64,000 nucleotides of DNA from the NCBI GenBank assembly GCA_937982565.1, contig CALJLN010000003.1, forward strand, positions 62,001 to 126,000, written 5' to 3'. This DNA comes from UBA2421 sp002343075 (GTDB lineage Bacteria; Planctomycetota; Phycisphaerae; Tepidisphaerales; Tepidisphaeraceae). Below, piece by piece: positions 35,413-42,562 of this stretch. How positions within the stretch are numbered: position 1 is the first letter of the stretch; every line of letters begins with the position of its first letter. The translations under genes were made by a program, and so were the position numbers. A model generated the notes under the pieces. It saw nothing but the letters and a program-made list of their open reading frames with translations. It did no database searches and was not told where the DNA came from.

Positions 35413-36134
35413 CCGCGTCCTTTGACGCGAGACAGCCCGCCGTCGATCCCGAAGACTTGGCCGGTGACGAAGCTGCTGCCGGGATCAAGCAGGTATGCGA
35501 TAAGTCGTGCAACTTCTTCGGGTGCGCCGATTCGTCCGAGCGGGTGCATCGCCATCGACGCTTTCAATGCAGCCTCGTTGCCAGTGATCCGGGTTGCCAG
35601 AGGCGTATCGACCAGACCCGGCGCGACGGCGTTGAACCGAATGCCCGACGCGGCATAGCTCGCCGCGGCGCTACGGGTCAGGCCCTCGATCGCCGCCTTG
35701 GCGGCGGAGATCGCTTCATGATTCGGCAAGCCGATCGCAGCCGCGCAAGACGACATCAACACCACGCTCCCGCCCGCTGGTTTCATGTGTTTGCCCGCCG
35801 CTCGCACGACTGCGAATGCCGTACGCAGGTTCAGGTCGATCGTATCTTCGTACTCCCGGGCTGACGTCGAATGGGCAGGCTTGAGTAGAATGGAACCTGC
35901 GAGATTTACCGCCGATGTGATGCCGGTGTGGGCCGAGAAGAGTTGATCGACCGCGTCGAAATCGCGCGCATCGACCGTTGCGTGAGTTGTGTTTGATTGG
36001 GCGGCGAGTTGCTCAAGCGGCTCAACCATTCGGCCTGCCAGAACCAAAGACCAGCCGTCACGATGGAGCAGCTCCACAAGCTTTCGACCGATACCGCCCG
36101 CTGCGCCGATGATTAGACACTTTGGATCTCCCAT
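35409..36134 (-). CDS. Atypical short-chain dehydrogenase/reductase lacking the catalytic Tyr
   Basis: 241-residue Rossmann protein. Cofactor motif IGAAGGIGRKLVEL and NLAGS are present, as are the catalytic-type Ser (VLMSSCAAAIG) and PGLVDTPLA. The usual YxxxK reads ISAAK (in NHEAISAAKAAIEGL), so the lysine is kept but the tyrosine is replaced by isoleucine. Standard dehydrogenase chemistry is therefore doubtful. Start at ATG 36134 with GGAAAGAGA upstream. The last gene of the minus-strand run that begins with the SRPBCC gene. Confidence 0.8.
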   Translation of the reverse strand: MGDPKCLIIGAAGGIGRKLVELLHRDGWSLVLAGRMVEPLEQLAAQSNTTHATVDARDFDAVDQLFSAHTGITSAVNLAGSILLKPAHSTSAREYEDTIDLNLRTAFAVVRAAGKHMKPAGGSVVLMSSCAAAIGLPNHEAISAAKAAIEGLTRSAAASYAASGIRFNAVAPGLVDTPLATRITGNEAALKASMAMHPLGRIGAPEEVARLIAYLLDPGSSFVTGQVFGIDGGLSRVKGRG

Positions 36135-36193
36135 GAAGTCTCTTTCCTTGTTTTCGAAGCGGTCTGCCCGAGGGTCATCCTGACGCCACATAC

Positions 36194-36634
36194 CTATTTC
36201 AGCAACAACAGAGCGACGATTCCCCGATCGCTCCACGCAAACGTCCTCAACCAGTTTGAAGCCAACAGCCGCCGCCACACGGCGTTGTCAAACCTGATTG
36301 CCAGTTTCGCGTGCAAGGGAACCTGCATGACAGAGGTCGAGACCCATATGATCGAAAGAAGAGCCAAACCGACCCACCGCAGCGTCGTGCCCGTGAATTC
36401 TCCGTGAGGCAACCAAAACAGGAGAACCGCACAACTGGCCTCGATCAGCATCACCGGCCCGACGACCCAGGTCGTTCGGCGCTGGTGGGCTACCTCGTAA
36501 GCCGGGAATGCGTCAGCTTGTACCGCGCCCATCAGTGGATAGTGCACGATCTGGACGAACCAAATCAGTCCGGTCATGAACCAGGTCGCGCCGGCATGCA
36601 CCAGCGGGATCAGAGTCGCTAGTTGATCGGACAC
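36194..36634 (-). CDS. Hypothetical four-helix membrane protein
   Basis: 146 residues from GTG 36634, which follows AAGGAG by five bases and decides the start. Hydrophobic segments: LVHAGATWFMTGLIWFVQIV, VVGPVMLIEASCAVLLFWL, LRWVGLALLSIIWVSTSVM and a weaker one at the C-terminus. His22-like and other polar residues lie inside the helices, but no family can be named with confidence. It overlaps the upstream SelL-like gene by 16 bases, so the two are translationally coupled. Confidence 0.72.
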   Translation of the reverse strand: MSDQLATLIPLVHAGATWFMTGLIWFVQIVHYPLMGAVQADAFPAYEVAHQRRTTWVVGPVMLIEASCAVLLFWLPHGEFTGTTLRWVGLALLSIIWVSTSVMQVPLHAKLAIRFDNAVWRRLLASNWLRTFAWSDRGIVALLLLK

Positions 36635-37578
36635 GCCAACTCCTTCAAGTTGGGCCGATCGGACGCGGTGGCGTGGCGGTAGGCGCGGACGACCCGTCCA
36701 CGATGAATCACGAACGCACCGGGCATCTGAAAGCCATCGCCTTCGAGCTTGCCAATGCCGTGCCCGCGCGCGGCGGCGAGCACACCCCCGACCCAAACAC
36801 GCGGCCCAAAGAGTTGAAGAAATGTTCCGCGCCCCAGTTCCAGCGCCCGGTACAGGAGCCGATCCGGGTCTGCGAAAAACCTCGCTGAGACAAGTCCGTG
36901 CCGTTGACCAAAGAGACGGAGTTCTTCGGACGACGCGGTCATGCCGACCACCGCCAGACCCACGCCCGCCTTTTCGATCTCGGATTGTTGTCTTGCGAGA
37001 TCTGCAAGCGTTTGCTTGCAGAATGTGCAGCCTGAATGCCGCAGGAGCACGACGAGTGTTTGACGATCATCGGTTGACGCGCGAAGCGATTGGCCACTGT
37101 CGTCGTGGAGCGCGTCCAGTGCCGCGTCGAGCGTAACCTTGCCCTCTGGCGGCGACGGCTGGGCAGTCCTCGCCGCGTGCCACAGAATCATCGAGAACGG
37201 TATCCACCACAACAGATCGTTCGTGAGTATGGTCACCCCCATCGACCAGGGAAGGTGGCCTCGCATCGCTGCATCGACAAAACCGATGGGTCCAAGAATC
37301 TTGCCGAGCAGGCCCACCAGCACGATCGGCCAGTGTCGCGCGGGGTCTCGCGAAGCGATGATGTAACCCAGCCCGTACGCGCCCACGATCATCCCAATGC
37401 ACGCCCACAACTGCGGCCACAGTTCCGTGTTTGCGGGTGACACGCCCAAGGCCTTCAACGTCCAGATTGGCGCGATGACCATCGCGGCCCCCCATGCAAG
37501 GTTGTACACGCCGGCTGCAACGAGCCAACGGCGCATCCATGCGGGAGCCAAAGTCGTTCGCTGAGGTTCACTGGCCAA
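36619..37578 (-). CDS. Fusion of a four-helix membrane domain with a peroxiredoxin-like (SelL/AhpC-TSA) domain
   Basis: 319 residues. The first half has four membrane segments (WLVAAGVYNLAWGAAMVIAP, LWACIGMIVGAYGLGYIIA, PIVLVGLLGKILGPIGFVD, LTNDLLWWIPFSMILWH). The second half is a thioredoxin-fold domain: QTLVVLLRHSGCTFCKQTLA has a C-x2-C site, then GVGLAVVGMTASSEELRLFG and GAFVIHRGRVVRAYRH. Such SelL-like domains reduce disulfides or peroxides, here tethered to the membrane. It overlaps the SRPBCC stop upstream by about 11 bases and the next membrane gene by 16. Confidence 0.8.
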   Translation of the reverse strand: MASEPQRTTLAPAWMRRWLVAAGVYNLAWGAAMVIAPIWTLKALGVSPANTELWPQLWACIGMIVGAYGLGYIIASRDPARHWPIVLVGLLGKILGPIGFVDAAMRGHLPWSMGVTILTNDLLWWIPFSMILWHAARTAQPSPPEGKVTLDAALDALHDDSGQSLRASTDDRQTLVVLLRHSGCTFCKQTLADLARQQSEIEKAGVGLAVVGMTASSEELRLFGQRHGLVSARFFADPDRLLYRALELGRGTFLQLFGPRVWVGGVLAAARGHGIGKLEGDGFQMPGAFVIHRGRVVRAYRHATASDRPNLKELACPIN

Positions 37579-38066
37579 GGTTGCTCCTGTAGGGCTGCAG
37601 CGCTGAGATCGTCACGCCATGCCGATAGTCGAACATCCTCCCCAGCTTCTTCCGCACGTGCCAGCCTGCAAGTATCTCGCCCAGCCGCCCCAGCGGAAAC
37701 GCATACTCGATGCGATCCTCGAGAACACAGCTCGTTGGTCCCGTCGCTCGCACGATGTGCCGATGTATCCACGACGCGAATGGCCCGGAGACCTGCTCGT
37801 CGGTGAACTCGCTCCCTTCGTCGCCACGATCGATGAAGTCACGGTGCCGAGCGACCCATCGCAACTTCATCGGACCGATATGCAGCACAAGCACCGCCAG
37901 CGCCCCGTCGCCCAACGATGCGGGTGGTTGCTCAACGGTCACTTTCTCCCACGGGGGGAATCAGCTTCTTGAGCGCATCGGGTGACTGATGCCAAGCAAA
38001 GACGTCTCTTGCACTTGCATGAATCTCCGAACTCTTCGAAAACACCGCGATGATGAACCTCCTCAT
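37568..38066 (-). pseudogene. SRPBCC family protein, frameshifted in a homopolymer
   Basis: The N-terminal part (VFSKSSEIHASARDVFAWHQ, then SPDALKKLIPP) ends in one frame, and the rest continues in another: WEKVTVEQPPASLGDGALAV, then GPMKLRWVARHRDFIDRGDE and EQVSGPFASWIHRHI. The switch falls on a run of six G (37953-37958, plus strand): removing one base restores an intact protein of about 160 residues. Either the gene has just decayed, the read is wrong, or the run slips. The start is uncertain (GTG 38045 or ATG 38066). Family members bind hydrophobic ligands; similar genes occur in light-stress clusters. Confidence 0.78.
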
Positions 38067-38244
38067 CGTTGATTCGTCGAGTGAGCCGTCCATAGTATAG
38101 GCACCCGTGGTGTGCGGATACTTTTGGTAGTGATAACCGCGCGAATGCATACGATCGTGCGTGAGGCTCTTCGGCCACTCGAACTCGTATTTCGTCCACC
38201 AACAAATAAATTCGCGACGAACCGCGCGCTACAAGGAGTCTTGC

Positions 38245-38931
38245 ATGCAGTTTGCTGTCGTAATCGCCGTTGCGTCCGCACCTTCACTCTGCTGTGTCGC
38301 TGCGGCTCAGCCCGTCAACCTCGAGTTTGACTCAGGGGTTGCCGGATGGCGCACGGTGCTGGATGGAGTCATGGGTGGGCGCTCGACAGGGCGCGTGACG
38401 CAGCCCGAAGCAGGCATTCTCCGGTTTTCCGGCGAGCTATCGCTGGAGAACAACGGCGGATTCTCGCAGACACAGACATCGGTGCCCGAAGCGTCACTTG
38501 AGGGTGCCATCGGCATCGAAACCAGGGTCCGCGGTGACGGCCGTACCTACCAGTTTGACGTGCGCTGCTCGGATGTCCGCATGATGGCAGGAAGTTTTCA
38601 GACGAAGTTTGACACCGTTGCGGGCGAGTGGGTGACGATTCGGCTACCGTTTGAACAGTTTCGTCTTTACAGCTTTGGTCGCCTTGTCCCCAACGCTCCG
38701 AAGCTTACGCCGGCGCGAGTGGAGTCAATCGGAGTGACCTTAGCGGACAAGAAGCCAGGCGCCTTTCAGCTGGACATCGATTTCGTCCGGGCGATCAGCG
38801 CCGAAGGGAAAGTGCCTGAGGCAGGCGCTAACTTAGCGACCGTCGCGAAGAGCGCCGACTTGACAACACTTCTCTCGCTGCTGGAAATCTCCGATTCGCA
38901 TAACGTCCATCCCGGCCTGCACGAGCGTTGA
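38245..38931 (+). CDS. CIA30-domain protein, exported, C-terminus altered at a junction
   Basis: 228 residues from ATG 38245, with a perfect AAGGAG six bases upstream. A signal peptide (FAVVIAVASAPSLCCVAAA) precedes a CIA30 beta-sandwich domain: LEFDSGVAGWRTVLDGVMGG, RFSGELSLENNGGFSQTQT, EWVTIRLPFEQFRLYSFGR and GVTLADKKPGAFQLDIDFVR. After it, ATVAKSADLTTLLSLLE looks like the beginning of another domain, possibly fasciclin, and then the sequence changes abruptly (ISDSHNVHPG) at about 38887, where a truncated pyruvate-kinase-like gene on the other strand also ends. The C-terminus is therefore probably lost. Confidence 0.8.
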   Translation: MQFAVVIAVASAPSLCCVAAAQPVNLEFDSGVAGWRTVLDGVMGGRSTGRVTQPEAGILRFSGELSLENNGGFSQTQTSVPEASLEGAIGIETRVRGDGRTYQFDVRCSDVRMMAGSFQTKFDTVAGEWVTIRLPFEQFRLYSFGRLVPNAPKLTPARVESIGVTLADKKPGAFQLDIDFVRAISAEGKVPEAGANLATVAKSADLTTLLSLLEISDSHNVHPGLHER

Positions 38932-39369
38932 GATGATACCTGGATCAGTTCCAGCCTCGGAAGGCATGGTCACCATGATCCGAGAAGGTCGCGACGACGG
39001 AGGGCCGAAGAGTTCGGCGGCGTGCTCTTGGAGTGAAGCACTGCCGCCGCGCATCGAAACGGGTGGCACTACGTTGCCTGAGCTGCGACTTCTTCCCGCG
39101 ATGGCAGATAACGCACCGGACACCGCCGACAATGTCGCCAAGACATGACCTTCCATGCGCCCGAGCGAACTCAAACCCAATTCCGCCAACTGCAGTTGAA
39201 GTTCCCGCAAATCTCGCTGCCGAACTGACAAGTAGTGCAACAGATTCTGTGCCGACGCCCGCCGACGGTCGGGGATGGCGGCAAGTTCCGATTTGTGAGC
39301 GTTCTCGAAGGCCAGACAATCGTTGATCAATCGGTCAACTTGTCCAAGAAGCTGCGCGGAGCCGTCCAT
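38833..39369 (-). pseudogene. Pyruvate-kinase-like protein, N-terminal fragment
   Basis: Reads as the N-terminal extension of the longer bacterial pyruvate-kinase-like proteins (ARASAQNLLHYLSVRQRDLR type; LGLSSLGRMEGHVLATLSAV) and then the true start of the barrel, RIMVTMPSEAGTDPGIISTL, then VQAGMDVMRI. Pyruvate kinases continue with NxxHG or similar, but here similarity stops at about 38893 and 19 unrelated residues follow. Only about 160 of an expected 600 or so residues remain, without the catalytic site. The partner of the scar is the CIA30 gene on the plus strand. Confidence 0.72.
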
Positions 39370-39613
39370 GCCCTTACTCTATCGCGTCCTGTGGGGACTT
39401 GCGCTGAGTCCCGATGCAACAAATTTCGCTCGTCGACACGGCGCCTCGCTTACACCAAGCAACTGAAAAACCTGCGGATGAATCCCCGGCCGCCAACCCA
39501 CCATCCGCTTCACGCAGATTGTTGATGATCTGATCTGATTTGTCGGAGCTTTGTCGCGTGTTAGTATCTTGCCTGAAGATTCGAAGAAGTCGTTTCTTTT
39601 TGAGAGTGATTTC

Positions 39614-39976
39614 ATGCATAACCTTGGACTTGTCGCGCAGATCGTGATCGCATTGGGCATCTTCAACGTCTGGGTGCTGCGCTACGGCAAGGCGACGGCA
39701 TACCGCGGCGGATCAGCCCGCAACATGCGCGAAGAGTTTGCTGCGTATGGGTTGCCGTTTGGGGTCATGTGCCTAATAGGCGGACTAAAGGTCGCGCTCG
39801 CGATAGCGTTGATTGTGGGAATCTGGGTGCCGACGCTGGTCATGCCGGCCGCAATCGGGATGGCCGCTCTCATGGTTGGAGCGATTGGTATGCACTTGAA
39901 AGTGGGCGACCCGCCGATGAAGGCACTTCCAGCCGTTTGCATGCTCGGGCTGTCGATCGTTGCGGCTGTCCTGTGA
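39614..39976 (+). CDS. DoxX-like membrane protein (first copy)
   Basis: 120 residues from ATG 39614 (GAGAGTG upstream). Hydrophobic segments LVAQIVIALGIFNVWVLR, GVMCLIGGLKVALAIALIVG, LVMPAAIGMAALMVGAIGM and a C-terminal LPAVCMLGLSIVAAVL give the four-helix DoxX layout, with the family-type short loop between helices 1 and 2 (YGLPFGVMCL). DoxX proteins take part in thiol and redox stress in some bacteria; the role here is unknown. Points toward the second DoxX-like gene, which is on the other strand. Confidence 0.65.
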   Translation: MHNLGLVAQIVIALGIFNVWVLRYGKATAYRGGSARNMREEFAAYGLPFGVMCLIGGLKVALAIALIVGIWVPTLVMPAAIGMAALMVGAIGMHLKVGDPPMKALPAVCMLGLSIVAAVL

Positions 39977-40003
39977 GCGGGGCCACCCCGATGTCGTCCT
40001 CGA

Positions 40004-40372
40004 TCACCGTCCGACGTGCAGTACGCAAATGTAGACAGTGAGCAGCAAATATAAGACTGCGGGTACGCACTGAATGAGCGTGTCACCAATCCGCATACGC
40101 GTCGCGACCGCCACCGCCATCATCAGCGCCAGCCCGCCGCCAGCAGTGATGCCCAGCAGCGGGTATCTCAATCCCAACCACAATCCCAACGCCCCTGCAA
40201 CCTGTAACCATCCCACGATCAGGCGATAGTGTGCAAGACGGTAGCGCACAAACTCAGCCTTCATCTTGGAAAGAAGCAAATAGCCGAAGCCAAAGCAGAG
40301 GAAGGAGATCGCAGCGATAAAAGTAGCGACGGTGATATTCAGATGAGACAGTCTATGGGTCACCGGCAACAA
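40004..40372 (-). CDS. DoxX-like membrane protein (second copy)
   Basis: About 122 residues with four membrane segments: VATFIAAISFLCFGFGYLLL, LIVGWLQVAGALGLWLGL, LLGITAGGGLALMMAVAVA and VPAVLYLLLTVYICVLHV. The segment FVRYRLAHYRLIVGWLQVAG is typical of DoxX-family proteins. The start is a TTG or nearby codon and is not well supported by a ribosome site. Last gene in the island before the right repeat. Convergent with the other DoxX-like gene, 28 bases away. Confidence 0.65.
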   Translation of the reverse strand: MLPVTHRLSHLNITVATFIAAISFLCFGFGYLLLSKMKAEFVRYRLAHYRLIVGWLQVAGALGLWLGLRYPLLGITAGGGLALMMAVAVATRMRIGDTLIQCVPAVLYLLLTVYICVLHVGR

Positions 40373-40736
40373 TGCCTACGGGGGCTGGGGATTTTTCGGG
40401 GGAGATGTTGACTGGATTTGATCTCTCTGCTGATGCCTTCCGCCGCTCGGCTTTCGGCCGCGAACATGAAAAAGGGTACAAGCGTCCTCGGCAAACCGCC
40501 TCGCTGGCTCACGTGCCAAACGATTCCGCGATGGTCGCTGAACCCGAGCTTCGGAATCCTCGCTCGACTGCGAGAACGAGGCGTCGCGAGCGACGTCGTG
40601 GACCTCTGGAAGGGAAGGGCGGTACAGTCACGACGCATGACTGGTAGCAGGCCTTATCGGCGGTCGAATTGTAGTGCAGTACGCTCCAGTTATGTAGTGT
40701 AAAACTGCGTTTGTGACTCGCAATCGCATCAGTTAA
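40373..40736. other. Right end of island without recognised gene
   Basis: Frames of 90-95 residues on both strands, none resembling a recombinase or any known family. The last 50 bases before the repeat are AT-richer than the surroundings. Confidence 0.35.
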
Positions 40737-40785
40737 GTCACGTTGCCAACGTGAATGTCGAGGGTTCGACCCCCTTCGCCCGCTT
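40737..40785 (+). repeat. attR-like direct repeat (displaced tRNA-Gly 3' part)
   Basis: Perfect 49-bp copy of 22184-22232: half the anticodon arm, T-arm and acceptor strand of tRNA-Gly. It has no 5' half and cannot make a tRNA. It marks the original 3' end of the tRNA before insertion. Confidence 0.9.
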
Positions 40786-40789
40786 AACG

Positions 40790-40814
40790 TAAGCCCCGGT
40801 GCTTCCGGGGCTTA
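40790..40814 (+). terminator. Hairpin after attR, probably the former tRNA terminator
   Basis: TAAGCCCCGG / CCGGGGCTTA, ten-base perfect stem with loop TGCTT, five bases after the repeat. A GC-rich stem without a clear T-tract. Position fits the original downstream flank of tRNA-Gly. Confidence 0.5.
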
Positions 40815-40973
40815 TGTCACTTATGTACGGGGTCATTTCCGGGGCGTGTCGCGACCGCGGACGCAGTGGTGCTTTCGGGGGCAGCATTCGCCTCTGTAAC
40901 AGAGTCGAAGGATCAGTTGAATCTCCGCCAGCACCCCGTCGGACGGCTTTACAGGAAGGTTGGGGTAGGACCA

Positions 40974-42479
40974 TCACTGCTTTCGGTCGAGCAGGCGATA
41001 CTGTACTGCTTCGGCGAGATGCTGTTCCTGAATCTCGTCCGAGAGATCCATATCTGCAATCGTCCGGGCGACCCTGCGAACCTTATCATAGGCTCTGGCG
41101 CTCAATCCCAACTCGTCCATAGCCTGCTTCATCAACAGCAGGCAAGTCTCGCTCAGATTCCCGTGCTTTTGTAGAAGCTTGCTCGACATTTGCGAGTTCA
41201 GCGTGTCGTCGCCAAAGCGGGCGCGTTGCCGCGAGCGCGCGTTGTCCACTTGCCGCTTCATGGTGCCGCTATCCGTGCCGGCGCGTTTGCCGGTAAGCTC
41301 TTTGTAAGGAACAGTCGGCACCTCCACATGGATGTCGATGCGATCGACCAGCGGGCCTGATAGGCGCGATAGGTACTTGTCGCGGTGCCGCGGGTCTTTC
41401 GGATCGTGTCCGCTGGCTGTCGGATTGGTCGCGGCTACAAGCATGAACCGCGCGGGAAACTTGATCGAGCCGTGGACGCGCGCGATATTTACCTCTCCGC
41501 CTTCCAGGGGTTGCCGGAGCATTTCGAGGGCATATCGACTGAATTCGGGTAGTTCATCAAGAAACAGCACTCCGTGGTGCGCGAGCGATACTTCGCCAGG
41601 CTTTGGGATCGCGCCCCCACCGATCAGCGCGGGGGCGCTTGCGCTGTGATGGGGTGAACGGCATGGCCTCTGGTCAAGCAGGGCGACGCCTTCGGGTAAG
41701 AGGCCGAGTGCAGAATAAATCCGCGTCGTCTCCAATGATTCGTTTCGTGTCAGCGGAGGCATGATCCCGGGGATGCGGCTGGCCAGCATCGTCTTGCCTG
41801 TACCCGGCGGGCCGATCATCAGGATGTTATGCTGCCCTGCGGCGGCGATCGTGATGGCGCGTTTTACTGCCTCCTGCCCGCGGACGTCTGCAAAATCGAG
41901 GGTTTCGCTCTTGCTCGATGACGTGTACGACTCCCCATCCAAAACAAACGGGGGCAGAGGAAGCGTCTCATTCAAAAACGAGACGGCCTGCGCGAGCGAC
42001 GAGACTGGATAAACCTCCACACCGTCAACCACAGCGGCTTCGAGGGCATTCTCTGCGGGCAGAATGACGCCGCGCTTCTTCATCTCTTTCGCGAGAATCG
42101 CCAGTGAAAGGCCGCCCCTTATCTTCCGCACCCGTCCATCGAGCGCCAGTTCGCCGGCGATGAGAAAGTCCTTGTGATTATTGTTTTGAATGAAGTTTGT
42201 GCCGCGTAGCAACCCGATGGCGATCGGTAAATCGAGGCTTGGCCCCTCCTTTTTGACGTCCGCCGGAGCGAGGTTAATGACGACATCTTTCCCGGGATGC
42301 GAGTACCCGCTGTTCACCATTGCACGGTAAACACGGTCGATGCTCTCCTTAACGGCGGTCTGGGCGAGGCCCACCACTGTGACCTTCTCGACCCCGCCCC
42401 GACCGCCGACGTCGGCCTCAACCTCGCAGGGGAGCGCATCGATGCCGACCAGAATGTAGCTATGAATCCGAGAGAGCAC
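40974..42479 (-). CDS. comM: ComM/YifB-type AAA+ ATPase (Mg-chelatase-like)
   Basis: 501-residue AAA+ protein; ComM acts as a branch-migration helicase that helps integrate incoming DNA during transformation. N-terminal Lon-like fold domain (VTVVGLAQTAVKESIDRVYR, VINLAPADVKKEGPSLDLPI), Walker A MIGPPGTGKTMLASRIPGI, Walker B VLFLDELPEFSR and a C-terminal lid domain. The family usually reads NPCPCG and a later Cys pair after sensor 1. Here it is NPTASG with none of those cysteines. First core gene beyond the island; a comEA-like gene lies 4 kb away. Confidence 0.9.
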   Translation of the reverse strand: MLSRIHSYILVGIDALPCEVEADVGGRGGVEKVTVVGLAQTAVKESIDRVYRAMVNSGYSHPGKDVVINLAPADVKKEGPSLDLPIAIGLLRGTNFIQNNNHKDFLIAGELALDGRVRKIRGGLSLAILAKEMKKRGVILPAENALEAAVVDGVEVYPVSSLAQAVSFLNETLPLPPFVLDGESYTSSSKSETLDFADVRGQEAVKRAITIAAAGQHNILMIGPPGTGKTMLASRIPGIMPPLTRNESLETTRIYSALGLLPEGVALLDQRPCRSPHHSASAPALIGGGAIPKPGEVSLAHHGVLFLDELPEFSRYALEMLRQPLEGGEVNIARVHGSIKFPARFMLVAATNPTASGHDPKDPRHRDKYLSRLSGPLVDRIDIHVEVPTVPYKELTGKRAGTDSGTMKRQVDNARSRQRARFGDDTLNSQMSSKLLQKHGNLSETCLLLMKQAMDELGLSARAYDKVRRVARTIADMDLSDEIQEQHLAEAVQYRLLDRKQ

Positions 42480-42562
42480 GGCGGGAGTGTAATCTCAACA
42501 GCCTCCCGAACAAATACATTACTCTGTTGGAGACAGGTTGGGTTTCCGGAGCAGGTGCCTGC

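Larger units (their letters stand above)
22233..40785. mobile_element. tRNA-Gly genomic island, 18.5 kb, no integrase visible
   Basis: Bounded by a perfect 49-bp direct repeat of the tRNA-Gly 3' part. Content is accessory: redox and stress genes on the left, a light/oxidative-stress cluster on the right, plus at least four damaged genes and two truncation scars. Flanks (fabI; comM, aroC, purC) are core genes. A GC-rich hairpin that would suit the native downstream flank of the tRNA sits right after the far repeat, as expected if the insertion pushed it 18.5 kb away. I find no recombinase, relaxase or phage gene, so the element is probably a remnant or is mobilised in trans. Confidence 0.8.

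Noticed and set aside
40418..40702. 95-residue frame near attR as an integrase remnant
   Set aside because: No tyrosine or serine recombinase motif is visible on either strand here.
40738..40977. Minus-strand frame ending in KGVEPSTFTLAT
   Set aside because: Another false product of reverse tRNA sequence, here from the attR repeat.
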